Shown here in pieces: positions 1 through 11,592 of a stretch of DNA of 64,000 nucleotides. Below the pieces are notes generated by a model. That model worked only from the letters and a program-made list of their open reading frames with translations, did no database searches and was not told the DNA's origin. The stretch's first letter is position 1, and every line of letters starts with the position of its first letter. Made by a program: the position numbers and the translations under genes. The stretch is from Silene latifolia (taxonomy: Eukaryota > Streptophyta > Magnoliopsida > Caryophyllales > Caryophyllaceae), in NCBI RefSeq assembly GCF_048544455.1, contig NC_133538.1:1774658-1838657 (forward strand), read 5' to 3'.

Positions 1-219
1 TCCCGATTACACTTACACCAATTTAATAAATTTCGGTCCAATTACCAATGGCACACGGCCCAAGATCCACTTATAAGCTTAACCCAATTCCCGACTTAGA
101 TTATTAATTTATTATTTAATTAACGTCATATTATAATTACTATTAGAAATGTCATTTAATCAATTATTAAATTACATAAATTACTTTCATAAATAGTTAT
201 CAAAATACGGAGTATTACA
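1..219 (-). repeat. Tekay-like LTR, 5' end, minus strand
   Basis: Read on the minus strand, the stretch begins at 219 with TGTAATACTCCGTA, the same start as the LTRs at 19504 (minus) and 16381 (plus). It is then AT-rich, as at 19380-19504. The LTR runs off the left edge, so its other end and target duplication cannot be seen. Family assignment rests on the shared terminus and base composition. Confidence 0.55.
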
Positions 220-975
220 ACCCACCACAACACCATCACTACCAACCAATTTTGCAGCTGCCACCAGAGGACCGACGAGGCACCACTGTTCTCCGGGCAA
301 TGGCTGGAGCTTGTCGGCGCACCGCGGAGGTGTCGACGTTGATGGAGCTGCCATATCATGGATTAACTTCACCAGTCAATTTTCCGACTTCTTCAGTTTC
401 ATGAATTGTATTTTTCGGCTCTAAATTTTCCGATTTCTTCAACGGTAGAGTTAGTTTTCTGAAATCTTACTTCGTTTATTGTAGATCTCGTATTTCGATT
501 GAATTTTGCAAAAAAAAAATACTAACAACGATAATCTGGGTATTTCCCAATTTGTAAAAATTTTGTGGTTTGATTGATTTTATTGGAAAATTGGTGGACA
601 TTCAATTCAAGTTTGGTTTTTTACCTATTTGGGAAAGTTATTTTAGGGTTTTGATTGAATCTTTATTGTGAAACGGCTAGGAATTGATTGATTAATGTTG
701 TTTTTCATATTTGTTTGAAACTGTTGTTGCTACTATGTTTTATTCGGAGTTATAAAATAGGATTTTCATTTATCTCTTAAACCAGGTTTGTAGCGTCAAG
801 ATTTGTGGAGGAGAATATGCAATCGGGTATTCAACTCTGCAATACCGATGCCGTTGTGGTTAGTTTTTTTTTTCCTACGACTAATAAATTGTTGATTGAA
901 ACTTAACTTCTAGAAATCAATAATCAATATTTGAGGTTTGCATATGAGAAAATTCAATAAAAAAAAAAACTATAC

Positions 976-1052
976 TCCCAGATACACGTATCAATTCTCT
1001 AGATACAAAAATCGATTTGTGTATCCGGGAGTATTGATATGTGTATCTGAGA
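976..1052. repeat. Imperfect palindrome centred on ATCGAT
   Basis: Outer arms AGATACACGTATCAAT and ATTGATATGTGTATCT face each other around a centre at 1013/1014, with a few mismatches and one indel. The arms use the same GTGTATCT word as the palindrome at 1794-1867. Confidence 0.75.
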
Positions 1053-1793
1053 TGCTAACATGTGTATCTAGAGTGGTTGTGGGGGGCAGGGTTTGTGTGG
1101 TGGTCAGGGGAAATAACAGTCGGTCTGTTGTACAGAATCATGTGAGAGCTTAGTTTGTGCAATGTTTAAACTACTTAGATTTGTCGATTTTCGTAGTTGG
1201 TAATTGATGCATTCGATTTAGATGTAGTAGTATTTTTGCTGTACCAAAGGTCAGATTTTAAGAACTTGCTGAAGTCATTTAACTGTTTAAGACAATGATA
1301 CAAGTCAGTCAATCCTACTACGGAGCTAAAGCTTTGTTGGGTGTTGAGTTCTCGTTGTAGTCAAGTTTCAACTGATGTGTATTCTTGTACTAGTCTTTTG
1401 TTTATTATATGATTAACTTGATGCAATAAAGAGTTACACTTTCATCGGAAGAAACTTCCTTGAATCTCTACAAATTTTTATAATTTTTGCCTTGTACACA
1501 GGTACCTCTATTTTGTAAATTAAGTTTTTTTCCGAAGTGAATTATTATTTGTTGGTGTCAACCATTTGATTTAGTTAAGATTGGATCCACTTAGGACCAT
1601 AAATTGAGCAAATTTTCTCCATGTAAAATGGTCATATTTGAAGTTGGCTAGATAAATTAGTCAGGTTATAGTAGCAAACATATCAGAAAACTCAAAAAAC
1701 ATATCATGTGACGCAAAAGTGTTATCTGCACCATCCGATTTACCTAGCGTTTGATATACTTCACATTGTCGATAGCAAAATGCAAATAACATC

Positions 1794-1867
1794 CCCGATA
1801 CACATGATATTACTACTAGATACACAAATCGATTTGTGTATCTAGTAGTAATACCATGTGTATCCGG
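1794..1867. repeat. 74-bp palindrome, core of 46 bp perfect
   Basis: Bases 1808-1853 form a perfect inverted repeat with its axis at 1830/1831 (ATC|GAT). Pairing continues outward to 1794/1867 with two mismatches. Each arm contains AGATACACAAAT. It could extrude as a cruciform or fold as a hairpin transcript. Confidence 0.9.
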
Positions 1868-3185
1868 TAGTTATACCATGTGTATCAGGTAGTAACACGT
1901 GTAGTTGATGTATCTAGTACATTTAAGACGACTTCTATAGTTTCTTTCTAGCCCTCTGAATCAAGTAAAGGCGTACTCTTGGGAAAGAATTACGAAGAAG
2001 ATAAAGAAAGGTATATATTAATGTCTATACTACTATGGTTATACTGTTACTCGATACAAAAGTTATAAAGAAAGGTATTTGTTATAAAAGTTTAACTACG
2101 GTTATCCTTTATTATTCATTTCATTAAAGATTTATTAATTACAATTTTCGTACGATCTTTTAAATTGATTGTATTTATACCTGGTGTAATCTGGTCGGAA
2201 TTTTCTAGGATATCAGTTTGGTTAGGAACTTTTATGTTGCTTTGCCCTTCATCCATTGCATTGATTTTTCTTGAAGAAGATTTGCAGGTTAGTAAATTGA
2301 GCTACTTCATTTTTTGAATACCTCTCCACTCTAATCATTTTATTTTTGCATTAAAATTTTAATGATAACCTGCAAGTTGAAGAAAACTTATCATATATTC
2401 CTTTCCTGCAGGTTTATCTTTGTTTGATTTTTTCCGCTTCTTGAACTCACAAATTTTGTCATAAATTTTAGTTCTCAATCAAATTATTCAGTGTCACTAA
2501 AAGATAAAACTATAAGGATAAATTATTCTCAGATGAGTATAATGAGGTTCGTCTGAAGGGAAATTCAAATTGTCATTGAACTCTCCTGTGACAGACTGAC
2601 AGTGCATAGTATTGAGATGGCATGAGTTGAATGATGGAGAAGGAATGAAGCCAATACTACGACAAGCTGTTGCTATTGGATGCCTCATAATTTATTGCAG
2701 ATGTTCTTAATGTATTTGAATGCTTTTAGTAGGATTGGAGATTAGGTAACCGAGTCTCTCTCATAAGGGTTTGGTTGGTCTAAGCTCTCAGTACCAGGTT
2801 GCATAATCAACAGGGAATATTGTTTCTCTATGTAAACTTAGATGAACGGTCCAACTGGATCCATACGAGTTATGGTTGTGTTAACGAAGATACGGCTGAT
2901 GAAATCATGATATATCATAATAGGAATGTGCTTTTTTAAACATTGCTGATGCAACTACATTTGAGGCACCCAACAATAGATGAAATCGTGAAATTTTCAT
3001 ATTGTTTAATTTTCAATGCAACATTTTCTCTTTTTTTAATCAGATGGATTTTTTTTTCACTTGTATATTGCTATCTTATTACCCGGCTCAAAAATTCCCA
3101 CCAGAAGTGATATATCAAAATTCTAATATAATATAGTCCGTATGTTATATCCAATCCAAATAGTAGTCATCCCATGATATACTAA

Positions 3186-3579
3186 GACCATCCCCAAGCA
3201 AAGTCAATTGCTTGGTCATGACCTTACTTGGTCATGGTTAGTGACTTAATTAAGCTAATTAATTGGTGATCAAATGTGTTAATTTGTGACCAAATACAAT
3301 AAAAGGTCAATGTGTGACCATACTTGAACAAAATTGACCACTTTTATGACCTTATATGTGTCCAAGTTTTATTGGTGAACAATTAAAAATAATAAAATTC
3401 ATATGAAAAGAGAATGTAGAAAATGATTGGGAATGTTGTAAAGTGGAAAATGATTGGGTTGATGACCTAGGTCATGACCATCTGCTTGGGAGGGTAAAGT
3501 AGGTCAAGATAAATAAAATGAGATTAAGAATAAAACCGGGTGGCGACCTAATTAGCGCGACCACTGCTTGCGAATGGTC
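3186..3579. mobile_element. MITE, PIF/Harbinger (Tourist)-like
   Basis: A 394-bp element begins GACCATCCCCAAGC and ends with GCTTGCGAATGGTC, imperfect terminal inverted repeats. Both sides carry TAA (3183-3185 and 3580-3582), the 3-bp target duplication typical of PIF/Harbinger elements. There is no coding capacity. The interior repeats GGTCATGACC-type words near both ends, which lengthens the foldback. Confidence 0.75.
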
Positions 3580-3911
3580 TAAAGAAAAATATTTATTCAT
3601 GCTTTTGTCTTAATGTACATACATGCCCCCGACTCCGCCGCAATCTCTCACCACAGTGATCACCATAACAACAATTAACAAATTAGTCATTTGAGGTTAA
3701 TTTTGTTTATACATGTATTATTAGTTATGAATTGGGGCTTATTTTGTTATAGTTTACCAAAATCGAGGTACATGTTGACAAAAAAATACACTGGTTTATT
3801 TTGTACAAAAAGTATGTAAATACCCATTGGATGACTAATCAAAGTACCAACTCATATAACCTTCTAGCTCAATGAAGTACATTAAAATTGTTGAAACCCT
3901 GAGTAAGTTCT

Positions 3912-4129
3912 TAATAGAATATAAAATATTCCTTAGAATATTTTGTTATACTACGTACATTTGTAATTATAGTTAGCTTATTTCTTGGGATTGAAATCCC
4001 CTAACTTAGGAAAAGATTGATTAGGTCTTCCTAAATTATTGGGTTGACAAAACTGACTATGGAAACAATGTTTCCTATATATTGTACTCGCTGTATTTGC
4101 AAATGATCAAGGGAAATCAATTTCTTATA
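3912..4129 (+). repeat. Copia-1 5' LTR
   Basis: The 218-bp LTR starts TAATAGAATA and ends TTTCTTATA, so its termini are TA...TA rather than the usual TG...CA. It is identical to the 3' LTR except that the run after GAAAT has four Cs rather than five. Confidence 0.92.
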
Positions 4130-4143
4130 TGGTATCAGCTACC
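4130..4143 (+). promoter_or_regulatory. Copia-1 primer binding site
   Basis: TGGTATCAGC directly abuts the 5' LTR and matches the 3' end of initiator methionine tRNA, the usual primer of plant copia elements. Confidence 0.85.
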
Positions 4144-4227
4144 AATCCCGATCCTCTCTTAATCTTCCGCTATACTCTCCTTCGCTTCAATCTTTTTCTC
4201 CTTTGTGCTTTTAGTCGACATCTCAAC

Positions 4228-6225
4228 ATGACTAATGACGCCAATCCAAAATCAACATTCCATCCCGCATATTCCGTCTCCAACATCAAAAACTTCGTCC
4301 CTATTGTTCTTGAGGCCGAGAATGTTCACTATGCATCATGGGCAGAGCTTTTCCTTAATACCGCTCGTGCCTACGACGTTCTGGATCATGTTGCACCTCC
4401 TAAAGATGTCGCACTTCAAAAAGACAGTCAGTGGGATCGTCTTGATGCTATTGTCAAGCAGTGGATTTATAGCACGATCTCACTTGATCTCCTTCACACC
4501 ATTCTTGAACCCGGTCTCTCTGCTCAAGACGCGTGGGATCGTCTTAAGGACATCTTTAACGAGAACAAAAATTCTCGTGCCGTCTTTCTGGAACAACAAT
4601 TTACCAGTACCCACATGGATAATTTCCCGAACGTGTCCGCCTATTGCCAGAAACTCAAAATGATCGCTGATCAATTGACTAATGTTGGCTCGCCTGTTCC
4701 GGAGACTCGCTTGGTCCTGCAACTCGTCACCCATCTCTCTGCCGGTTACAATAGTGTGGCGACTCTCATTCAGCAAAGCGATCCGTTGTCCTCCTTCTAC
4801 AAGGCACGGTCAATGCTTACCCTCGAGGAAAGCCGTATTGCCAAAGAATCTCCTGACACGGCACTGCTGACTTCTCAAAATCCCTCTGCCGACACCAATA
4901 CTAAAGGCAACAACAATAAGAATGGTAATTCAAATAACAATTACAAGGGCAAAGGTAATCGACACAACAATCGAGGTAATTATCGAGGTAAGAATCATGG
5001 TGGTGGTTCTAATTTTCATGGTGGTGGCAATAATAATAATAATGGTGGTTCTTCTAATTCATATTATAATAAGAATAATTATCGCGGACAACAGTCCTCT
5101 GTTTCCGGTCTGCAGCAGCCGTGGACCTGGGTCCCTCTCTCACCCTGGTCACAGCAGCCCCCACCGTGCCCGTACCCCACCTCCGGCTGGTCGGCCCCCA
5201 ATGCTAACCCCTCTGCAGGTATTCTTGGTCCTAGGCCGCAGCAGGCCTTTATTGCTCAACCGTATTTCTCGTCTCAGGCGCCTGGTGCTTTTGTCCCGAC
5301 GGACATAGCTGCTGCAATGCAATCTCTGAATTTCCAGAGCACTGATGATGGTTACTATATGGATACCGGGGCTTCGTCACAAATGCAGTCCTCAAATGGT
5401 ACGCTCTCTTCTTATTCTTCTTTGAGTGATAATCGTCACATCGTCGTTGGCAATGGTACCCTTATTCCAATTATTGGTCTCGGTCATGCTCATCGCCCCT
5501 CTCCTCACCATAATTTAATTCTGAAAAACGTTTTACATGTGCCTAGCCTAATTAAGAACCTTGTCTCAGTTCGGAAATTCACTATGGATAACAATGTTTC
5601 GGTTTCTTTTGACCCGTTTGGTTTCACTGTGAAGGATCTCAAGACGGGGAAGCAGATAATGCGAAGTAATAGCACGGGCGACCTCTGCCCTCTCATCCCA
5701 ACTCGTCCCTCTGCCACCGCCAACCCCACTGCCTTGCTGGCCGCATCGTCTTCCACGTGGCATGATCGCCTCGGACACCCCGGCCACACTATTTTTAATT
5801 CTGTTTGTCATAATAAAACTATTGCTTGTCGTCCAATTAAATTAACATCCATTTGTCATTCGTGCCAACTAGGGAAGCATGTTAAACTTTCTTTTTCCGA
5901 TTCTACGTCAAACACTATTAGTCCTTTTGATATTTTACATACCGATTTGTGGACATCACCCGTTCTTAGCTCAATGGGTCATAAGTATTATGTGTTATTT
6001 TTAGATGACTTTACCAATTTTCTTTGGACTTTTCCCATCAAACACAAATCTCAGGTTCACTCCATTTTTACCACTCTTTACAACATGATAAAAACACAAT
6101 TTCATTACTCAATTAAAACTGTCCAATGCAATAATGGTAGAGAATTCAATAATGACTCGTTTCACCAATTTTTTGCCAAATTCGGTCTTATCTTTCGCTT
6201 TTCTTGCCCCCATACATCACCCTAA
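4228..6225 (+). pseudogene. Copia-1 gag, protease and integrase N-terminal half
   Basis: An upstream in-frame ATG at 4129 straddles the LTR/primer site junction, so the ATG at 4228 ([13 protein letters not shown]) is the likelier gag start. Gag (about residues 1-210 from this start) packages the RNA. The usual CCHC zinc knuckle is replaced by an Asn/Gly/Lys-rich tract (about 4900-5090). The protease motif is YYMDTGASS near 5355. Integrase shows a zinc-binding H..H..C-X2-C block ([10 protein letters not shown] ... [10 protein letters not shown]) and its first catalytic Asp in LHTDLWTSP. The second catalytic position reads CNNGREF, Asn in place of Asp at 6130-6132. Translation stops at TAA 6223-6225 inside the integrase core. 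Confidence 0.9.
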
Positions 6226-6879
6226 AACGGTAAAGCAAAACGGAAAATTCGTACAATAAATAAGATCATGCGTACCCTCCTTCTTCACTCTCACATGCCT
6301 TCCTCTCTTTGGCACCACGCCCTCGCCATGGCAACCTATTTACATAACATCCTCCCTAGCAAAGCAAACAACCATATCTCTCCCACCTCGTCCCTCTACC
6401 AACGAGACCCTTCATATGCTCACTTACGGACTTTTGGATGCTTATGTTACCCTCACATTCCCCCGTCCACAATTCATAAACTTGCCCCTCGTGCTATTCC
6501 ATGCTTGTTCATCGGCTTTCCCGACAACCATAGGGGATATAAGTGCTTGGATTTACAGACCCGGAAAATTATTGTAGCCCGTCACGTAACTTTTGACGAG
6601 ACTACATTTCCCTTTGACAATGCCTCCAAACCACCTGTGACTATACCCTCTGACCCCACGCCATACATTCATCATCATATATGGCCGTCCTCAATGGACA
6701 TTCCCGTACCTGACATGCCACCAACCGAGACTCTCCCTCCATCACCCATCCAGACTCCTCCCACGCCACCCGCCTCACAGCCTGCCACGTCCCCTGCTCA
6801 ATCTGCCCAGCCCCGACAACACCCGCGTACCCACCTTTTCACCTCAAATGGCCACCCGCGCCCAACATGGTATATTTAA
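6226..6879 (+). pseudogene. Copia-1 integrase C-terminal part, same frame after the stop
   Basis: The frame of the preceding ORF continues past the TAA at 6223. The codon at 6238-6240, exactly 36 codons after the second catalytic position, is AAA (Lys), where the DDE integrase needs Glu. Downstream come recognisable copia integrase C-terminal words (LWHHALAMATYLHNILPS, HLRTFGCLCYPH, CLFIGFPDNHRGYKC) and a Pro-rich linker (about 6640-6830). The frame is lost near 6840, and the reverse transcriptase lies in another frame from 6848. Confidence 0.85.
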
Positions 6880-8008
6880 ATCCAAAACACCATTCGACCT
6901 CTGCACAACATCGCTCTCCCCTGTTCCCAAATGCCCCATCACTGCTCTCCGTGACCCAAATTGGAATAGAGCCATGACCGACGAATACGATGCACTCATT
7001 AAGAATGAGACTTGGGTTCTTGTACCTAGGCCGGGGAATGTTAACATTACCCGTTGCATATGGTTATTTAATCATAAATTTAAGGCTAACGGTGACTTGG
7101 AGCGGTACAAAGCTCGTCTTTTTGTCAATGGCAGGTCCCAACAAATTGGTGTTGATTGTGACGAAACCTTCAGTCCGGTGGTCAAGCCCACTACGATCCG
7201 TGTTGTTCTCAGCCTCGCCGTGTCTAAGAAATGGTCTATTCACCAACTTGATGTGAAAAACGCCTTTTTACATGGCCATCTTGCTGAGACGGTTTATATG
7301 CACCAACCACCAGGTTTCCGAGACAAAGACCGTCCTAATCATGTGTGCCTCCTCAAGAAATCTCTTTACGGTCTCAAACAAGCTCCCCGGGCGTGGTACC
7401 ACCGTTTTGCTTCTTTTATGTCTAAAATTGGCTTCACCCACAGTCGGTCTGACAACTCTCTTTTTATTTTCAAGAATGGTAATGATATTTCTTACCTTTT
7501 ATTATATGTCGATGATATCATTTTAGCAACCTCCAGTGATAAGCTCCGTCTTACTCTTATGCGACTTTTACACTCTGAGTTTGCTATGACGGATCTTGGA
7601 CCTTTAAATTTTTTTCTCGGAGTACCAGCTATTCGCCACAAGCACGGTCTTTTCCTACACCAACAACGGTATGATGATGATATTGTAAACCGGGCTAATA
7701 TGGGGACTTGCAAACCCGCTAATACACCAGTGGACACGAATTCAAAATTGAGTGCCACGGCTGGTGCACCCGTGGCAGACCCGTCCCTGTTTCATAGTCT
7801 CGCGGGAGCTCTTCAATATCTCACTTTTACGAGACCCGACATAGCATACGCCGTCCAGCAGGTATGTCTCCATATGCATGATCCCAGGGAAGCTCACTAT
7901 GGTGCTTTGAAACGGATAATATGCTACATCAAAGGCACTTTTCATTTTGGCTTACATATTAATGAGTCCACTGCTACTAATCTTGTTACTTATACGGACG
8001 CCGATTAG
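6848..8008 (+). pseudogene. Copia-1 reverse transcriptase and start of RNase H
   Basis: This frame carries the copia reverse transcriptase domain, which copies the element RNA into DNA. Visible landmarks are the W-rich entry (ALIKNETWVLVPRP), HQLDVKNAFLHGHL (motif A Asp), KKSLYGLKQAPRAWY and the catalytic LLYVDDIILATS. The tail, LTFTRPDIAYAVQQVC and YTDAD, enters RNase H. It ends at TAG 8006-8008, where copia RNase H normally has Trp after the DAD. This part was once fused to gag-integrase; a single frameshift near 6840 now separates them. Confidence 0.92.
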
Positions 8009-8470
8009 GGTGGGTGTCCGGAAACTCGGAGATCCACTTCCGGGTATTGTGTGTATTTGGGAGTCAATCTGGTCACATGGTCGTCTAAGCGACAGGCCAC
8101 AGTATCTCGTTCTAGTGCCGAAGCAGAATACAGAGGAGTTGCTAACGTTGTCGCCAAATCTTGTTGGGTTCGTAACTTACTACTGGAATTGCACTGGCCT
8201 ATTCGAAAGGCGACATTCGTCTACTGTGATAATGTTTCTGCCATATATTTATCAGGTAATCTGATTAATCATCAACGCATTAAGCATATAGAACTCGACA
8301 TCCACTTTGTGCGCGAAAAGGTTGCTCTCGGTGAAGTTATAGTCCGACATGTTCCGTCCCGATATCAATTTGCGGATATATTCACTAAGGGTCTACCAAA
8401 AATTCTTTTTGACGATTTTCGATCCAGTCTCAGCATCCGTCCTCCTCCCGTTTCGACTGCGGGGGTGTAA
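8009..8470 (+). pseudogene. Copia-1 RNase H
   Basis: It continues in the same frame as the reverse transcriptase after the TAG at 8006; the first Met is at 8051. RNase H, which removes the RNA strand of the hybrid, shows its catalytic Glu in SSAEAEYRG and the next Asp in VYCDNVSAIYLSGN. The C-terminal block DIHFVREKVALGEVIVRHVP and YQFADIFTKGLP is typical of copia RNase H. It ends 2 bp into the 3' LTR. Confidence 0.9.
8459..8467 (+). promoter_or_regulatory. Copia-1 polypurine tract
   Basis: GCGGGGGTG lies directly before the 3' LTR, where plus-strand synthesis would start. Confidence 0.7.
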
Positions 8471-8686
8471 TAGAATATAAAATATTCCTTAGAATATTTT
8501 GTTATACTACGTACATTTGTAATTATAGTTAGCTTATTTCTTGGGATTGAAATCCCCCTAACTTAGGAAAAGATTGATTAGGTCTTCCTAAATTATTGGG
8601 TTGACAAAACTGACTATGGAAACAATGTTTCCTATATATTGTACTCGCTGTATTTGCAAATGATCAAGGGAAATCAATTTCTTATA
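8468..8686 (+). repeat. Copia-1 3' LTR
   Basis: This 219-bp copy matches the 5' LTR except for one extra C. It begins TAATAG, ends CTTATA, and is followed by the target duplication GTTCT at 8687-8691. Confidence 0.92.
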
Positions 8687-8691
8687 GTTCT

Positions 8692-9520
8692 ATTTACTCT
8701 GAAATGACCCAATGAACGTCTACACAATGGGTATTAGCCTCACTATCTCCTCTTCCCCGAGCACGTCCTTAATAAATCATCAGGTCCAAACAAAAGAAAA
8801 GTGAGTAATGTCACTTGACTCAGTAGCCCAACTTCTGAGATGTCGAACGAAACATGGCGAAAAAGATCCATTTGAGGCGTAGTAACTAGCAATGGCTCTA
8901 CAACATTTTATTAACAGAGGTGGGCTTACAGGGCCAATTGTTATGTCTACAATCAGCGGACTGGATTAGAGAAGAAAATATACGACAAAACCAGCAATAA
9001 GAATGCCCCCATATATAAAGGTTTGAGATGTTTGCCGAGGGGACTTGTATTCAATATTGCAGCATTCCATCTTCTCCCTTTCGCTGACCAATATATTATC
9101 CACATACCTGCATGACCAACCAAGTAGTTGTAAACTACAATTTTCGAGTTTGTTTAATGACAGAATTGAATAAAATCTTTAACTAGGGGTTCGTCTTCAT
9201 TAGAAAATAAAAATATTATGGTGCTGATTTTTGGGACTTGATAAAATGCAAATAAATGTTTTACTCTCCAAGTTGCGTCCTCAAACTGTTGATTGTGGTC
9301 CTGATTAGGTTAGCTTGGATGAGGTCGTAACTAATCTATTAAAAGACATGCACTAACATAAGCTAAACCATACACCAATCAAAGTGTGTACAGCGTAAAT
9401 AACGTATATAAGTTAGTTGTTACAATTACTTGAATGAGTTCTTCAAGTAATATTTTACGTATACCTAGACTACTATTTTATGTATTTAAGTAATTCATAA
9501 GATTTGCACTGTAAGAAGAT
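8692..9520. other. Non-genic, nothing recognised
   Basis: AT-rich sequence interrupted by copia-1. I see no coding pattern, terminal repeats or RNA gene. Confidence 0.4.
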
Positions 9521-9865
9521 GTATCTAGTAAGCTAAAAGAGTATATCTTGCAAGGTAAAGAATTGTATCGAGGAAGTTAAAGGAATGTATCTAGCTTGTC
9601 AATATGTGTATCTAGCAAGGTAAACAAGTGTTTCTACCAAGGTAACAAAATGTATCTTGCATGTCATTGATGTGTATGTATCTAGTAAGATAAAGAAATA
9701 TATCTAACATGTCAGAGGTGTGTGTCTAGAAAGGTAAAGAAGTGTATTTAGCATTTAAAGAAGTGTATCTAGCTAGCAAGTTAAAGGAGTATATATGACA
9801 CTCTGATGGAGTGTACCTAGAATGATATAGATGTGTATCTAGAATGATATAGATATGTATCCTAC
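9521..9865 (+). repeat. Degenerate tandem array of GTGTATCTAG(C)AAGGTAAAGA units
   Basis: About 15 diverged copies of a 20-25-bp unit built on GTGTATCTAG, alternating with AAGGTAAAG or CATGTC spacers. The last two units (GTGTATCTAGAATGATATAG) are nearly identical. The core word is shared with the palindromes at 976 and 1794 and with 20065-20190. Confidence 0.85.
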
Positions 9866-10428
9866 AATTTATCAAATAAAAATAGATTTCCCACACATTT
9901 TTAAAAATTCTAATATCACTCATCAACCTTTCTCAGTGTATCTAATATTGAGTTATTTGACACTATCCTCTTTCTCTTTCATTGTTTTCAAAAAAAAATT
10001 AACTCGATTCATCTACAAAACCGAAAAAATTGACAAATAAATCACTATTTTCATGTCGTTATTATCCTGATTTTGAGTTCAAATTCCCTCAAAATCAAAT
10101 TTTTCATAATTTATTGTTTTCGGATCGGCCGCAAATAGAGCAAAGCATTTGTTCATAGTTCTTAATTATTGATTTTTTTTTACTCATTCATCAATGTGGC
10201 TATTGCTGGGGACTACTCCGGTCATCAGATGGCCGAATTACGAGGCTTTTTGTCAATTTCATGGACGATTCTGCTATACATTTCAGGACCTCATAGAAGC
10301 AAACTAATGCCCCCACAACCACGTTATCCTCTTTCCTCAACCCACATGGTGTTTGACAGATTTACATCATTTAACCATGATGTAGGTCATGTGACATTCA
10401 TAGATAAAAACACAATGCATAATTAAAT

Positions 10429-10630
10429 CTGCAATGTTTAAACTCAATATATAAACAATTTCGACAACAAATCAACAAAAAACCAGTTTAATTAACGACG
10501 AAACATCAAGCATATTTACATGTTTAATAGCTCAAAACACAATGTGCAAGTTAATTCTGCAATGTTGAAACTCGATATATAAACAATTTCAGCACCAAGG
10601 CGACAAAATCCAGCTTAATTAATGACGAAA
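10429..10630 (+). repeat. Two direct copies of an 80-bp unit
   Basis: TCTGCAATGTTTAAACTC plus the following bases, including ATATATAAACAATTTC, recurs about 123 bp later as TCTGCAATGTTGAAACTC with the same downstream words and a shared CAGTTTAATTAA/CAGCTTAATTAA tail. Confidence 0.75.
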
Positions 10631-11464
10631 TTGACGCACAAAATACATTAAGCAACTTTTTAACAAGCAAAATATAATTTGCTAACTAATAATAGAATTT
10701 TCGAACTATTATAAGCTGTAGAAAAGTGATTGTATTAAAACTTCGCCAATTTCCGAGCATAAACTCATCAGCAACAAGAATTTTTTTTTACAAATTACAA
10801 AATTATAAATAAATAATCGATTTCGTAATGTGATGACAAGTTTTATACCAGAAGAATGAGAGTCTTGCTCTGTAATTTCTGATGCTTGCACTTTTTTCCA
10901 AAACTACCTGAAAAGTTCACAAAGAAGAACTCAACAATAATCGAACATACATAATTAATTAAAACAATGATATTAATGAAAAGTAAATATAATGAAAATT
11001 TTTATGATGGATGAAGCGAAATTAACCATTATCAAAAGTCGAAGATGAAAAGTAAAAATAAAGCGTCCAATTAAGGTTCGATTTTTTCGTACTAGGTCAA
11101 ATTTGGGGGAAATAATTACCAAAATTTTGAATGTTGAAATAAATTCAGCAAGAGTGGTGGTGCAGGCGACGAGCCGACGACGAGGATTGCGTGAAGTGGA
11201 GAGAGAAAGCCAAGAAAAGAGAAGGATGAGAACTAACGACGATGGTTGCCGATAATGTTTGTCGTACGAGGGCCCTAGTGAATAAAGTGGTCGACGGTGA
11301 TGTTGGTGGTCACCGTGACGGCTGAAGGTGGCAGGGGTAGAAGAATCGAGAGGATAAGGTGTGAAATTGGGGTTTGGTTTTGACTTATGCGTTATTGGCT
11401 TTATGCGAGATTGAATAGGCAGCGAGATTAGTTGCTTATTATTTCAATTTGACGGCTATTATTA

Positions 11465-11510
11465 AGTTCGTACCGTTCGCACCGTAATTTAGTTCGCACG
11501 AGATTCTGAT

Positions 11511-11592
<82 letters not shown>

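Larger units (their letters stand above)
220..3906. other. AT-rich non-genic DNA with palindromes
   Basis: No open reading frame here looks like a conserved protein. The stretch holds two long palindromes (976-1052, 1794-1867) and a MITE (3186-3579). The segment near 230-330 is GC-richer and resembles the degraded exon-like pieces at 11150-11380 and 11750-11950, so it may be a captured gene scrap in an inverted-repeat element whose right end is at 11465-11511. Apart from these, 1070-1790 and 1920-3180 show nothing I recognise. Confidence 0.5.
3912..8686 (+). mobile_element. Copia-1: complete small Ty1-copia element
   Basis: Two direct LTRs (3912-4129 and 8468-8686) flank a gag-pol region on the plus strand. 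The perfect 5-bp duplication GTTCT lies at 3907-3911 and 8687-8691. Domain order gag, protease, integrase, reverse transcriptase, RNase H is copia order. The short LTRs and gag type suggest the Ale/Retrofit group. The LTRs differ by one inserted C, so insertion is very recent, although the coding region is broken. Confidence 0.93.

Noticed and set aside
9521-9865. CRISPR-like repeat-spacer array
   Set aside because: Units are degenerate, spacing irregular and the genome is a plant; it is a transposon-type motif array.
10169-10426. 85-codon plus-strand ORF
   Set aside because: No domain, AT-rich codons, surrounded by repeats; the start lies in a T run. Not supported as a gene.
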